Assembly: GCF_024320785.1 (NCBI RefSeq)
Contig: NZ_JANDBC010000001.1
Coordinates: 172,617-236,616 of the forward strand
Direction of reading: 5' to 3'
DNA length: 64,000 nucleotides
Source: Gracilimonas sediminicola
Lineage (GTDB): Bacteria; Bacteroidota; Rhodothermia; Balneolales; Balneolaceae
Made by a program: the position numbers and the translations under genes. Every line of letters begins with the position of its first letter. Positions within the stretch are counted from its first letter, which is position 1. Positions 36,776 through 46,674 of this stretch are shown piece after piece. The notes beneath the pieces were generated by a model. That model made no database searches and was not told where the DNA came from. It saw nothing but the letters and a program-made list of their open reading frames with translations.

Positions 36776-36862
36776 CGGAGAGCGAGGGATTCGAACCCCC
36801 GGAGACCGTGAGGCCTCAATGGTTTTCAAGACCACCGCATTCGACCACTCTGCCAGCTCTCC
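36776..36862 (-). tRNA. tRNA-Ser (anticodon UGA)
   Basis: The 87-base sequence folds as a class II tRNA. The acceptor arms GGAGAGC and GCTCTCC pair perfectly. The D arm is GCAGAGTGGTCGAATGC. The anticodon loop is CTTGAAA between GTGGT and ACCAT, giving TGA. There is a long variable arm (GAGGCCTCACGGTCTC region) and a T arm with GGTTCGAATCC. CCA is not encoded (G then CAA). The first tRNA base at 36862 is also the last base of the atpG TAG stop, so the tRNA is probably processed from the atp transcript. Confidence 0.95.
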
Positions 36863-37758
36863 TAATTTTCACTCAGTGCTTGCGCACCAGATACAATCTC
36901 AGAAATTTCTGTGGTAATCGCACTTTGTCGGGCCTGATTGTACTCAAGTCGTAAATCTCGTTCGAGGTCCTTAGCATTTTCGGTTGCACTGTCCATTGCG
37001 GTCATTCGTGCACCCTGCTCAGAAGCATTCGACTCAAGTACGGCTCGCCATAGCTGCATGTTTAAATGCAAAGGCAACAATCGATCTAATATTGCCTGCG
37101 AATTCGGCTCGTAAAGGTAATCAATAGCTTGCTTAGATGCATTACCAGAATCACTTTTTGTGATATCCTCTGTATCTATAGGAAGTACCTTTTGAACTTT
37201 ACGGTTCTGTGCAATTACAGACTTAAATTCATTATAGGCGATAAATACTTCGTCAAAATCACCATCAACAAATTGTGCCGTTGCAGCTTCCATTATTCTT
37301 GATGTGGCATCATACTTAATATCATCAAAAAAGCCGGGGAAGCTGTTAATTACGTTATACTTTCTTTTTTTGAAGTGAGCCGAAGCTTTCTTTCCAATGG
37401 TAACCAGTGATAATGTTTTGTTATCCAGGTGATTTTGGAAATCACTATGCAAACGGCTTTCTACTTCTTTAAAAAGGTTGTTGTTGAACCCACCGCATAA
37501 TCCGCGATCAGATCCCACAACGATAAAAAGTACATTTTTCACCTCTTCGGGTTTACGCATTACCGGATTGGTGGCACTGCTGTTATCAGCAAGCCGGCCT
37601 GCAACTTCTTCAATCTTAGAAGCATAAGGCCGCGTTTGGGTCATGCGGTCCTGGGCTTTTCTAAGCTTGGCAGCAGCTACCATCTTCATAGCTTTGGTAA
37701 TCTGCTGTGTGTTATTTACAGATGATATCCGGTTTCGTATGTCTCGAAGATTCGCCAT
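36862..37758 (-). CDS. atpG: ATP synthase F1 subunit gamma
   Basis: The 298-residue protein is the central stalk rotor of F1. The N-terminal helix MANLRDIRNRISSVNNTQQITKAMKMVAAAKLRKAQ is typical, as are GSDRGLCGGFNNNLFKE in the middle and the C-terminal helix MTAMDSATENAKDLERDLRLEYNQARQSAITTEI with the catch and swivel residues. It is the last protein gene of the operon, 17 bases after atpA. Its stop codon shares a base with tRNA-Ser. Confidence 0.97.
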   Translation of the reverse strand: MANLRDIRNRISSVNNTQQITKAMKMVAAAKLRKAQDRMTQTRPYASKIEEVAGRLADNSSATNPVMRKPEEVKNVLFIVVGSDRGLCGGFNNNLFKEVESRLHSDFQNHLDNKTLSLVTIGKKASAHFKKRKYNVINSFPGFFDDIKYDATSRIMEAATAQFVDGDFDEVFIAYNEFKSVIAQNRKVQKVLPIDTEDITKSDSGNASKQAIDYLYEPNSQAILDRLLPLHLNMQLWRAVLESNASEQGARMTAMDSATENAKDLERDLRLEYNQARQSAITTEISEIVSGAQALSEN

Positions 37759-37775
37759 CTATGCTAATTCTTTCT

Positions 37776-39386
37776 TTAGTTGGTTGCTGTAACCTGATCA
37801 ATTACGGATTCCGCTACTTCGATAAGCTGGCTGCCAAAAGTGTCATCTAAAACACCGCTTTGCGCCAATTTGCTCATCTCATCTTCATACTTGATGCCAA
37901 CAGTTTCAAGGTACTGGCTCTCAAACTCTTCAATTTGCTCTACAGCAAGCTTATCAAGCAGGCCTTCGTCATTAATTTTCAGAAGGGCGATTTGCTGTTC
38001 AACAGGCAGCGGTTGGTAAACATCCTGCTTAAGCAGCTCTACCGTACGCTCTCCTTTACGAAGCTGTGCCTGAGTGGAGGCATCCAGATCAGAACCGAAT
38101 TTAGCAAAAGCTTCCAGCTCACGATACTGCGCAAGGTCAAGCTTCAGTGTACCAGAAAGTTTCTTCATGGATTTCACCTGGGCAGATCCACCTACACGAG
38201 ATACCGAAGTACCTACGTCGATAGCGGGACGAATACCCTGGTTAAACAGATCTGTATCAAGGAAGATCTGGCCATCAGTAATAGAAATTACGTTGGTTGG
38301 GATATAAGCAGATACGTCACCGGCCTGGGTTTCAATAACCGGAAGTGCCGTCAGCGACCCACCGCCTTTTACTTTTGGCTTAAGTTCTTCAGGGATGTTG
38401 TTCATCTCTCCTGCTACTTTATCATCATTAATGATTTTAGCAGCTCGCTCCAGAAGTCGGCTGTGCAGGTAGAATACATCACCCGGATATGCTTCACGGC
38501 CCGGAGGACGTTTCAGCAACAGGGAAAGCTCACGGTAAGCTACCGCTTGCTTGGAAAGGTCATCATAGATTACAAGCGCATGTCGGCCGGTATCGCGGAA
38601 ATACTCACCAATAGTAGCTCCGGCAAAAGGCGCAATGTAACGCATAGGTGCAGAAGCACTGGCAGGAGCCGATACGATTGTGGTATAGTCCATAGCTCCA
38701 TTTTCTTCCAGAACCTTACGAATTCCGGCTACGGTTGAACCTTTTTGACCAACGGCCACATAGATACAGTGAACTGGTTTTTCAGTTCCCTGTGTAGCCT
38801 TCTGGTTAATAATGGTATCAACAGCTACAGAAGTTTTACCTGTTTGTCGGTCACCAATAATCAACTCACGCTGACCACGGCCGATTGGAATCAAAGAGTC
38901 AATGGATTTCAGACCTGTTTGAAGGGGCTCTTTTACCGGCTCACGGTAAATTACCCCCGGAGCTTTACGCTCAAGCGGAAGTCGAATAGTGTCTCCGCTT
39001 ACCGCACCTTTTCCGTCAATGGGATTGCCCAGTGGATCAATCACACGCCCAAGCAGGCCTTCGCCTACGTTGATGGATGCGATATCATTGGTACGTTTTA
39101 CGGTGTGCCCTTCCTGAACAGCACTTGATGAACCGAAGAGTACGATACCAACGTTATCTTCCTCCAGGTTAAGTACCATTCCGGTTACAGGTTCGCCTTT
39201 TTCATTTTTTGAATCCGGCAGTTCAACCAATTCACCGGCCTGCACTTTAGAAAGCCCATACACGCGAGCGATACCGTCACCCACTTCGAGTACGGTACCT
39301 ACATCGTAGGTATCAGCTTCGTTGTCAAAGCCTGATAATTGTTTTCGTAATATGGCTGAAACTTCGTCTGGTCTGACTTGACTCAT
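37776..39386 (-). CDS. atpA: ATP synthase F1 subunit alpha
   Basis: The 536 residues form the non-catalytic nucleotide-binding alpha subunit. The beta-barrel crown is at the start ([22 protein letters not shown]), the P-loop GDRQTGKT is near 173, and the signature [14 protein letters not shown] follows at about 370. The C-terminal helical bundle is intact. Length is close to the usual 500-540. It follows atpH by 31 bases. No beta subunit gene is adjacent, as is common in Bacteroidota-type genomes, where atpD and atpC stand apart. Confidence 0.98.
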   Translation of the reverse strand: MSQVRPDEVSAILRKQLSGFDNEADTYDVGTVLEVGDGIARVYGLSKVQAGELVELPDSKNEKGEPVTGMVLNLEEDNVGIVLFGSSSAVQEGHTVKRTNDIASINVGEGLLGRVIDPLGNPIDGKGAVSGDTIRLPLERKAPGVIYREPVKEPLQTGLKSIDSLIPIGRGQRELIIGDRQTGKTSVAVDTIINQKATQGTEKPVHCIYVAVGQKGSTVAGIRKVLEENGAMDYTTIVSAPASASAPMRYIAPFAGATIGEYFRDTGRHALVIYDDLSKQAVAYRELSLLLKRPPGREAYPGDVFYLHSRLLERAAKIINDDKVAGEMNNIPEELKPKVKGGGSLTALPVIETQAGDVSAYIPTNVISITDGQIFLDTDLFNQGIRPAIDVGTSVSRVGGSAQVKSMKKLSGTLKLDLAQYRELEAFAKFGSDLDASTQAQLRKGERTVELLKQDVYQPLPVEQQIALLKINDEGLLDKLAVEQIEEFESQYLETVGIKYEDEMSKLAQSGVLDDTFGSQLIEVAESVIDQVTATN

Positions 39387-39417
39387 TGTAATCTAAGATT
39401 AATAAAACTGTTTTAAT

Positions 39418-39966
39418 TTATTCCGTTGCTGTATTCAGGAATACATCTTCAAGCTGTTCCAATTTATGCTTGATGGTACCGTCAATAACTGTATCAGCTA
39501 TTTTTATGGCCATACCGCCTTTCAGGTCTTCCTGCACTTTAACTGTGATATTCACCTTTTTGCCGGTTACATCTTCCAGTCTTTTTATGACCTGATCTTT
39601 TTGTTTGTCATCAATTTCATTGGCAACAAACACTTCTGCTTCAATGATACCTGCATATTCATTGTAGATATCAGTAAAAGCATGCGTTATTTCGCCAATT
39701 ATGTTTTGACGATTTTTACGCGCAATCAGGGTGACAAACCTATACACCAGTTCACTAACTTTTCCTTCGAAAAGAGCTTCCAGTGCATTTGCTTTTTTAT
39801 CTGGCTTGATAACCGGGCTCTTCAGAAATAACTGCAGATCACGGGATCCTTCAACGGTGTTCTTAATGAATTGAACATCCTCGAAGGTGCGTTCTACTGC
39901 ATCCTGTTCTTTAGCGAGCCCTAAAAGTGCAGTGGCGTAACGGCGTGCCGCTTTAGATACCAGCAT
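39418..39966 (-). CDS. atpH: ATP synthase F1 subunit delta
   Basis: The 182-residue OSCP/delta subunit joins the F1 head to the peripheral stalk. The start SKAARRYATALLGLAKEQDAVERTFED is the six-helix N domain. The C-terminal pattern LKGGMAIKIADTVIDGTIKHKLEQL is the classical family signature. It sits between atpF (10 bases upstream) and atpA. Confidence 0.95.
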   Translation of the reverse strand: MLVSKAARRYATALLGLAKEQDAVERTFEDVQFIKNTVEGSRDLQLFLKSPVIKPDKKANALEALFEGKVSELVYRFVTLIARKNRQNIIGEITHAFTDIYNEYAGIIEAEVFVANEIDDKQKDQVIKRLEDVTGKKVNITVKVQEDLKGGMAIKIADTVIDGTIKHKLEQLEDVFLNTATE

Positions 39967-39976
39967 TTATAATTGG

Positions 39977-40501
39977 TTAATTTTTCGGAAGGTCGGACAG
40001 AAAACTATCCACCAGCTTGTTATTCTTTTCAGTATCAAGCTCTGAATCGATTATGATAGAAGCAGATTTCACGGCAAGTTTTGCCACCTCTTCTCTCAAT
40101 TCAACCAAAGCTTGTTTCTTTTCTTGCTCAATAGAAGTTCTGGCTTGCTCAATCAATTGATCAGCCTCTTCTTTCGCTTTCTTGATGCGTTCGGAGCGGA
40201 TTAATTCCGCCTCTTCAGCAGCTTCTTTACGAATCTGCTGTGCTTTTACTTCAGCTTCCCGAAGAGCTTTCTCGTTATCTTTAGAGATTTGCTCGGCTTT
40301 CGCCAGGGCTTTCTCTGCAGACTCCAAGGAGTCTTTAATTTTAGACTCTCGCTCTTCAAGCGCTTTCATAATAGGGGGTACTGCATATTTTGACATCAAT
40401 AGGATGAAAACAACCATAGTGATGGCAATCCACCAGGCAAACCCGGTGTTGAATGAGAGTAACCCCCCTCCGCCTGCTAAAAGTAGCATAGAGTGTAACA
40501 C
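39977..40501 (-). CDS. atpF: ATP synthase F0 subunit b
   Basis: The 174 residues have one N-terminal membrane helix (FAWWIAITMVVFILLMSKYAV) and then a long alanine- and glutamate-rich helix (ESAEKALAKAEQISKDNEKAL and on) that dimerises as the peripheral stalk. Length and layout are standard. It starts four bases after atpE. Confidence 0.96.
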   Translation of the reverse strand: MLHSMLLLAGGGGLLSFNTGFAWWIAITMVVFILLMSKYAVPPIMKALEERESKIKDSLESAEKALAKAEQISKDNEKALREAEVKAQQIRKEAAEEAELIRSERIKKAKEEADQLIEQARTSIEQEKKQALVELREEVAKLAVKSASIIIDSELDTEKNNKLVDSFLSDLPKN

Positions 40502-40505
40502 GATA

Positions 40506-40757
<252 letters not shown>

Positions 40758-40763
40758 TTAAGT

Positions 40764-41837
40764 TCAATTTGCTTGTTCAGCAATATGCTCTGCGTGATAC
40801 CCTTCCTCGTCATGCGCATGATCTTCGGCAGCCATTCCAATGAATACGGCTGAAAGAATGGTGAATACATACGCCTGCAACAAGGCCACAAAAGCCTTTA
40901 GAAAATACAATGCTGCAGTTAGAGGTACGGATAACAGACCTGCCATCCCATAGGCCCCACCGGGACCAAAGAGATCAGCAAAAATGAAGATCAACCCGAG
41001 GATCGCGATAATCATCATCTTTCCTGATAACATGTTGGCAAAAAGTCGAATAGCGAGAGCAAACGGCTTGGTAAAAAGACCCAGGATTTCAACCGGAGTC
41101 AAAATCAGGCGGGTCCAGCCGGGAACACCCGGAAACCAGAATACGTGCGCCCAGTGATCTTTGGTTCCGCTAAACTGAGTAATGAAAAAAGTAATAGTTG
41201 CCAGCGTTGCTGTAACGGTTAAATCGGCTGTAGCGGTAGCCGCCCATGGCAATAAACCAAAGAGGTTCATAAAAGCAATACCCATAAAAATGGAGAACAA
41301 GTACGGCACATACTTCTTGTACTTGTCATCGCGGATATTATCCTTGGCAATATTATCACGAACAAACTCAAAAAGGATTTCAAATATATTCTGGAAACTT
41401 CCTTTTGGTTCTGTTTCTCGCCCAACTCCTTTTTTATACTTACGAGCCATCGAAATGGTAATCCAAAGTACAAGGATCACACTAATCCAAAAGTACATAA
41501 GGTGAGAAGTGATGGAAAAATCGATTTTAATGTGACCGCCATCAGCTGGAATGATCGCACCGGCCTCTGACATTGCAAACTCACCAGATGCTTCAGCTTT
41601 TTTGGTAGAGCTGTAGAAACTTAGTTGAGTTTCACCGGAAGCATCTTCCCAATAGAAAATGCGGGGGAGATAAACTTTACCAAATGGGGTTTTGAAATAA
41701 TCGTGATCAAGAACGGTACCCATTACATCGATTATCGGCTCATCTTCTCCTTCCGCCTGGTCAGCCGCAAAAGTGTTTGAGGTGCTTATACTTAAAAATA
41801 AAAGAGTTAAGAAAACTCGACGCAGGGTTTGAATCAT
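40764..41837 (-). CDS. atpB: ATP synthase F0 subunit a
   Basis: The 357 residues are longer than the 250-290 of many homologues because of an N-terminal extension. A signal-like segment (LTLLFLSISTSNTFA) is followed by about 85 soluble residues before the first channel helix. The core helices are present with the essential Arg in ALAIRLFANMLSGKMM. The same extension is common in Bacteroidota-type a subunits. The C-terminus is His-rich (HAHDEEGYHAEHIAEQ). Confidence 0.96.
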   Translation of the reverse strand: MIQTLRRVFLTLLFLSISTSNTFAADQAEGEDEPIIDVMGTVLDHDYFKTPFGKVYLPRIFYWEDASGETQLSFYSSTKKAEASGEFAMSEAGAIIPADGGHIKIDFSITSHLMYFWISVILVLWITISMARKYKKGVGRETEPKGSFQNIFEILFEFVRDNIAKDNIRDDKYKKYVPYLFSIFMGIAFMNLFGLLPWAATATADLTVTATLATITFFITQFSGTKDHWAHVFWFPGVPGWTRLILTPVEILGLFTKPFALAIRLFANMLSGKMMIIAILGLIFIFADLFGPGGAYGMAGLLSVPLTAALYFLKAFVALLQAYVFTILSAVFIGMAAEDHAHDEEGYHAEHIAEQAN

Positions 41838-41842
41838 TGTCT

Positions 41843-42229
41843 TTAACTGCCGCTCTTTTGAAGAATTTTGTTAATTAAAATCATTTCCGTTACAGATTGG
41901 CAAAGATAGGAAATTATGAAACTAACTGTAAAGTAGATTTCATCAATTTTTGTTACTCCAAGCAAAATTCCGAACAAAATGAGCACTAACAGAAAGCGAA
42001 TGGCTGTAGAGAAGAAAAATATTTTTATGAAGGTAGAGGTTTTGGTCTCTCTGAAGGTATCAAAAACCCATGCACTGCTGATTACAAACACACAGCTGAG
42101 CATGGTTCCGGTTAACACCGCAATCCCCTCTTGTTCACCTACAGCAAAGAACCCGCCGGAGAGCACTATTAGAAGAGCCGAAACCAGTAATGTGCTTTTG
42201 ACAACACTCCGGCCGTTATTTTTTATCAT
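41843..42229 (-). CDS. AtpI-like F0 assembly protein
   Basis: This 128-residue protein has four hydrophobic helices (STLLVSALLIVLSGGFFA, VLTGTMLSCVFVISSAW, IKIFFFSTAIRFLLVLILFGILLG, YFTVSFIISYLCQSV). Sequence identity to classical AtpI is not evident, but size, helix count and position between the AtpZ-like gene and atpB fit ATP synthase subunit I, which assists c-ring assembly. It overlaps the upstream gene by 14 bases. Confidence 0.7.
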   Translation of the reverse strand: MIKNNGRSVVKSTLLVSALLIVLSGGFFAVGEQEGIAVLTGTMLSCVFVISSAWVFDTFRETKTSTFIKIFFFSTAIRFLLVLILFGILLGVTKIDEIYFTVSFIISYLCQSVTEMILINKILQKSGS

Positions 42230-42443
42230 TATCCTGTTGATTTAGCTTTTTTGCTATTCGTGCTATCATCAACCCGAAATTACCCATTCCAACCAATACC
42301 CCGGTTAACGTGAGCCAGGGCGTGAGTTCAAAATATTGATCAAGGTAATACCCGCCTACAATAGGCAGTGCCATTGAAACAGCAATTTCTAACCCAAGGC
42401 CTACATATTCAGCGTATTTGTCGGGCAGCAGGTTGTGAAGCAA
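42216..42443 (-). CDS. AtpZ/AtpI-family small membrane protein
   Basis: The 75 residues have two membrane helices joined by a short loop. The pattern LGLEIAVSMALPIVGGYYLDQYF...PWLTLTGVLVGMGNFGLMIARI is the AtpZ/AtpI family signature, a small F0-associated protein often found ahead of atpI and atpB. The start is TTG at 42443; no ATG is available before the first helix. It lies 12 bases after the bactofilin stop. Confidence 0.8.
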   Translation of the reverse strand: MLHNLLPDKYAEYVGLGLEIAVSMALPIVGGYYLDQYFELTPWLTLTGVLVGMGNFGLMIARIAKKLNQQDNDKK

Positions 42444-42455
42444 TTATTTAGCGGG

Positions 42456-42893
42456 TCAGGATTTAACTTTGGTATCGCCGGCATAGTCGGCGTCGCTTTT
42501 TTCGGAGAGTGATTTTGCATCAGATCCCATACGGCAAGAGCCATTTATTTGTGCACCTTCTTCAACAATAAGGGTTTTGGTGTAGATGTTTCCATCAATA
42601 ATGGCGCTCTCTCTCAGGGTAAGTTTGTTCGATACTTTTACTTCCCCTTCTACCCTTCCGGCAATGTCGGCATCAGAAGAAGTGATGTTTCCGATAATTT
42701 TACCGTTGCCCGTTACAATCAATTTTCCTTTTGAAACCGCTTCCCCATCAATGACTCCGGCTATGCGAATGTCGGTCTGAGAATTAAGATCACCCTTTAG
42801 TTTAGTTCCCTCACTCAAAATATTGACTGACGGTGAGTGGTTTGCATTCTCAGAAACGTTATTAGTACTTGTAGATTTTTTTGAATTTAGCAT
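42456..42893 (-). CDS. Bactofilin
   Basis: The 145 residues have a disordered N-terminus (SKKSTSTNNVSENANHS) and then a bactofilin beta-helix of short repeats: SVNILSEGTKLKGDLNSQTDIRIAGVIDGE, KGKLIVTGNGKIIGNI, IAGRVEGEVKVSNKLTL, IDGNIYTKTLIVEEGA. A short tail follows. Bactofilins polymerise at the inner membrane and often recruit cell-wall enzymes. Its neighbour upstream is an M23 peptidase (9-base gap), a frequent and functional pairing in cell-shape control. Downstream is the atp operon. Confidence 0.92.
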   Translation of the reverse strand: MLNSKKSTSTNNVSENANHSPSVNILSEGTKLKGDLNSQTDIRIAGVIDGEAVSKGKLIVTGNGKIIGNITSSDADIAGRVEGEVKVSNKLTLRESAIIDGNIYTKTLIVEEGAQINGSCRMGSDAKSLSEKSDADYAGDTKVKS

Positions 42894-42902
42894 AACTCGA
42901 TT

Positions 42903-43760
42903 TTATTTGATTAAATAGACTTCCGGATTTTGAGGTACTCCATTTTTCCATATTTCAAAATGGAGATGCGGCCCTGTGCTTAATACCCCGGCATTTCCAA
43001 TTTCGCCAAGAATATCACCTTTTAAAACAAGGTCGCCTTCCTTCTTATTTAATTTAGAAAGGTGCTTATAGGTTGTAACCACACCTTCACTGTGTTGCAC
43101 GGATATTACATATCCATTATTAATTGTCCAACTACTATTAAAAACGGAGCCGTCAGCAATATTTATGACAGGCTCGTTGTTTTTTGTGGCTATGTCTAAG
43201 CCATAATGTTCATCGTCAGGCATATACCCACGGGTTAAAGAGCCCTGTACCGGATACTTTGCCGGGAAATCAGGCGCTGTTTTAGATACATTGGAAAATA
43301 AGACTTCATTTTGGCTGAGCCGGTTAAATTGCGCGGATTCATCAAAGTTTATAAAATCAGAATTCTGAAAAGGGTCATTAGGATCAAACAAGTTATCAAA
43401 ACGTTCGTCCATGGCCAGTGTAGTATCAATACTCAACCGGATTATGTTCTTCATTTCCCGGAGCTGCATATCCCGCTGGCGAAGGGAGTCTTCAAGAGCA
43501 ATGGCCTTCTGTGTAACTTCCAAAATCTGTGCACGAATTTCAGCATCATCGGTACTGTAAAGCAACCCACCCAGCGGCGTCAACATAAAAACAAGCGCCA
43601 CAAAAATAGCAAATACAGTGGATATCCCCAGAATCATACCAAACAAACCATTGGGATACACCATATAGGAATTATCCTCATCCGGCTTGGAGTCATCCAG
43701 CAAAATCACTGTGATTTTCTTCTGTCGCTGTTCAAATAATTTTTTAAGCAGATCAATCAT
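42903..43760 (-). CDS. Membrane-anchored M23 (LytM) peptidoglycan endopeptidase
   Basis: The 285-residue protein has one N-terminal membrane helix (LFGMILGISTVFAIFVALVFML) and a coiled coil of about 60 residues (AEIRAQILEVTQKAIALEDSL). The C-terminal LytM domain has both zinc motifs: HYGLD (His and Asp) and GPHLHFE. It should be catalytically active on peptide crosslinks. It is followed by bactofilin, which may position it. The bactofilin and atp genes may be co-transcribed with it. Confidence 0.92.
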   Translation of the reverse strand: MIDLLKKLFEQRQKKITVILLDDSKPDEDNSYMVYPNGLFGMILGISTVFAIFVALVFMLTPLGGLLYSTDDAEIRAQILEVTQKAIALEDSLRQRDMQLREMKNIIRLSIDTTLAMDERFDNLFDPNDPFQNSDFINFDESAQFNRLSQNEVLFSNVSKTAPDFPAKYPVQGSLTRGYMPDDEHYGLDIATKNNEPVINIADGSVFNSSWTINNGYVISVQHSEGVVTTYKHLSKLNKKEGDLVLKGDILGEIGNAGVLSTGPHLHFEIWKNGVPQNPEVYLIK

Positions 43761-43790
43761 CGCTTTCCAAGTTACTACAATACAATCTAT

Positions 43791-45059
43791 TTATTGAACA
43801 GAAATTTCATCTAACATATGCGCTAATTTGCCCGCCAGCTTTTTACGGTTATATGACTCAACCACCTCATCCGAATGTTCCGGCCAGCTACCTTTTTGGT
43901 AACATTCTACAATCGCTGACAGCTGCCCGGCAATCTCTGTTATATCGTAGGGATCTGCAATAAATGCTTTTCCATATTTTTCCAGCATCGTTTTTGCACT
44001 TCCCTCGGGAACAAGACCCAAAACCGGTTTCCTTGTTGCAAAGTATTCACTCGTTTTTCCAAGGGAAATGATTTCAGGGTTCTTTTTCTGGCCAATATTC
44101 AGCCACAGTACATCCGCATTCATCAAATTTTTCACGGCTAAATCATGATCTACATACCCAAAATCCAACACTATCGAAGTTAAATCCAACTCATGAATCA
44201 CCTTCCAGTGTTTGCTATTCAACCCGCCCTGAAACTGAAGCTCTATGCTATCTTTGAGCTCCGGATTATGTTTCAATAATCTATGTACCCCCTTTAAAAA
44301 AGAGTCCGGCGTGCTTTCGGGGTAAAAGGTACCGCTGTACAGAAACTTTAATTTTTGGGGTGAACCTGATGCCATCTCACCGGCCGACTCAAAATCTTCC
44401 GGATCATATCCATGCCCGATTACTTCCACTTCCTTTAGCACTCTTGAAGTGATGCTCCAGGCTATTTCCTCATTAATAGTAAGAAGGGCATTAGCTTTAG
44501 TGAGGGTGTCAATTTCCAGCTGCTCCATCTTCTTTTTGTGCCAGGCCGTTGGGTATTTAATAAGGTGACTTTCCACCCAATCATCCCTCAGATCCATAAT
44601 AACAGGAATACCGGTCTTTTCCTTCAGCTGTTGAGCCAGCATTAAATTACTGTGGGGCGGACCGCTTGCAAAAACTGCATCAATATCCTTCTCTTTAACC
44701 AGTTCCAGGGCTTTTTCCAGGCCGGGTTCAATCCAGCTTTTCTTGTTATCGGGAATGAAGAAAAAGGTAGAAAACCAGCGTAAAATTTTAGCGATTGTCC
44801 CTGGCACTTTTACTTCCCGGCGACTTTGACCGGTTCGGTGAAATGGAGTATTGGCCTCTACTCTGTGCACTTCAAGGTTAAGGTCTTCAACTTCCTGCTG
44901 AAGGGATCCATCAAAGGTGTGATAGGCTCCCGATTCCGGACATAATATGATCGGGTTCCAGCCAAAATCTCTCAGGTATTTAGCAAACTTGAGGGGGCGC
45001 TGCACGCCACTCCCTCCCATCGGAGGAAAATAATAGACAATGAAGAGTACGTTTTTCAT
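43791..45059 (-). CDS. GT4-family glycosyltransferase
   Basis: The 422-residue GT-B glycosyltransferase starts MKNVLFIVYYFPPMGGSGVQRPLKFAKYL, the usual first strand and donor-side loop. PHSNLMLAQQLKEKTGIPVIMDLRDDW is the acceptor half. LKFLYSGTFYPES and the E-x7-E-like PEIISLGKTSEYFATRKPVLGLVPEGS close the nucleotide-sugar site. The ATG at 45059 is preferred; the frame extends to a TTG (MPG) at 45068 overlapping the space after guaB. The acceptor is unknown. Confidence 0.87.
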   Translation of the reverse strand: MKNVLFIVYYFPPMGGSGVQRPLKFAKYLRDFGWNPIILCPESGAYHTFDGSLQQEVEDLNLEVHRVEANTPFHRTGQSRREVKVPGTIAKILRWFSTFFFIPDNKKSWIEPGLEKALELVKEKDIDAVFASGPPHSNLMLAQQLKEKTGIPVIMDLRDDWVESHLIKYPTAWHKKKMEQLEIDTLTKANALLTINEEIAWSITSRVLKEVEVIGHGYDPEDFESAGEMASGSPQKLKFLYSGTFYPESTPDSFLKGVHRLLKHNPELKDSIELQFQGGLNSKHWKVIHELDLTSIVLDFGYVDHDLAVKNLMNADVLWLNIGQKKNPEIISLGKTSEYFATRKPVLGLVPEGSAKTMLEKYGKAFIADPYDITEIAGQLSAIVECYQKGSWPEHSDEVVESYNRKKLAGKLAHMLDEISVQ

Positions 45060-45074
45060 CCCGGGCAAGGCCGA

Positions 45075-46562
45075 TCAGGATACCGAGTAGTTCGGCGCTT
45101 CCTTAGTGATTTGCACCGAATGCGGGTGACTTTCACGGTAAGAAGCTGCTGAAATCTGAACAAACTCAGCTTTCTTCATATCATCGATATTGGCAGCACC
45201 TGCATAGCCCATGGCAGCTCTTAGTCCGCCCGACATCTGGTGAACAACTTCACTTAGATATCCCTTAAATGGCACACGGCCTTCAATTCCTTCAGGAACC
45301 AGTTTATTGATATCGTCCTCCACATCCTGGAAGTAGCGATCTTTAGAGCCTTTGTTCATCGCACTGATGCTTCCCATTCCACGGTAAGATTTGTACTTAC
45401 GGGATTCATAGATAATGGTCTCTCCCGGACTTTCATCCACACCGGCAAACATAGAGCCCATCATAACGGCATCGGCACCGCCGGCAATAGCTTTGGGGAT
45501 GTCACCGGTTTGCTTGATGCCTCCGTCTGCAATCAGGCCAATACCATTCTCACGGGTAAATTCGGCCACTTCCATTACCGCACTTAACTGGGGAACTCCA
45601 ACTCCGGTTACCACCCGGGTGGTACAAATTGAACCCGGCCCAACTCCTACTTTCACTACATCGGCACCGGCTTCCGCTAAGGCTTCTGCAGCTGCCTTGG
45701 TGGCAATGTTCCCGCCAATTACGTTCAGGTCAGGGTACGCGCTTTTGATTTTCTTGATGGTTTCGAGCACGCCTTTGGAATGTCCGTGTGCGGTATCAAC
45801 TGTGATGGCGTCAACACTTGCAGCTACCAGAGCATCTACGCGGTCCATTGTATCGGCGGTAACGCCAACGGCTGCACCTACTCTCAATCTTCCCATTTCA
45901 TCCTTACAGGCATTCGGGAAGTTCATTTTCTTTTCGATATCCTTGAAGGTGATCAGACCAACCAACTTATTATTGGCATCTACAATTGGGAGTTTCTCAA
46001 CCTTATAATGCTGCAGAATCTGTTCGGCCTGTTTCAGGTTGGTTCCTTCTTTGGCGGTGATCAAATCTTCGTGTGTCATTATATCACCGAGCTTTTTATT
46101 CAGCTCCGATTCAAAACGAAGATCTCTGTTTGTCACAATCCCTACTAAAATTCCGGTCTCATCCACGATGGGAATTCCACCAATCTTCTGCTTTTTCATG
46201 AGTGCCCGGGCTTCACGAACCGTTGCGCCTTCTTTCAGCGTAACCGGATCAACAATCATCCCGCTCTCACTTCTTTTCACCAACCGAACATGCTCAGCCT
46301 GATCTTCAATACTCATGTTTTTGTGAAGCATTGCGATTCCCCCTTCCCGGGCCAGCGCAATAGCCAAGCGGTATTCAGAAACCGTATCCATTGCTGCACT
46401 GATGATAGGTACGTTCAGTTTTAGTGAAGGCGTTAGCTGAACGGTGGTATCTACATCGCGTGGCAAAACCTGTGAAAAATTTGGGACCAGAAGTACATCA
46501 TCGTACGTAAGTCCCTGTCGCGTAATGCGTTCAAAGGGAGAGGAGTTATTCATTTTGTACAT
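45075..46562 (-). CDS. guaB: Inosine-5'-monophosphate dehydrogenase
   Basis: The 495 residues form an intact IMPDH that oxidises IMP to XMP in GMP synthesis. The start FERITRQGLTYDDVLLVPNFSQVLP, two CBS domains at about 95-215, the catalytic-cysteine loop GVGPGSICTT near 310 and GADAVMMGSMFAG are all present. The MYKM or MNNS start cannot be decided because neither has a clear ribosome site. It is divergent from the 46675 gene across 112 bases. Confidence 0.97.
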   Translation of the reverse strand: MYKMNNSSPFERITRQGLTYDDVLLVPNFSQVLPRDVDTTVQLTPSLKLNVPIISAAMDTVSEYRLAIALAREGGIAMLHKNMSIEDQAEHVRLVKRSESGMIVDPVTLKEGATVREARALMKKQKIGGIPIVDETGILVGIVTNRDLRFESELNKKLGDIMTHEDLITAKEGTNLKQAEQILQHYKVEKLPIVDANNKLVGLITFKDIEKKMNFPNACKDEMGRLRVGAAVGVTADTMDRVDALVAASVDAITVDTAHGHSKGVLETIKKIKSAYPDLNVIGGNIATKAAAEALAEAGADVVKVGVGPGSICTTRVVTGVGVPQLSAVMEVAEFTRENGIGLIADGGIKQTGDIPKAIAGGADAVMMGSMFAGVDESPGETIIYESRKYKSYRGMGSISAMNKGSKDRYFQDVEDDINKLVPEGIEGRVPFKGYLSEVVHQMSGGLRAAMGYAGAANIDDMKKAEFVQISAASYRESHPHSVQITKEAPNYSVS

Positions 46563-46674
46563 GAAAAAGAAAGTTTGGCTTGCAGTTTTTCAAAGATAAG
46601 GATATCTCTGTGGAAGTTCTGCATTCAATAACATTTTTTGTTTAAATACCGTAGGTACTCCAAAAATAGATTCC

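Noticed and set aside
37860..38738. 292-codon plus-strand frame
   Set aside because: It is antisense to atpA, with no recognisable domain and residue composition typical of shadow frames.
45415..46008. 197-codon plus-strand frame
   Set aside because: It is antisense to guaB and rich in Ser, Ala and Thr as a reversed reading; no ribosome site or family is visible.
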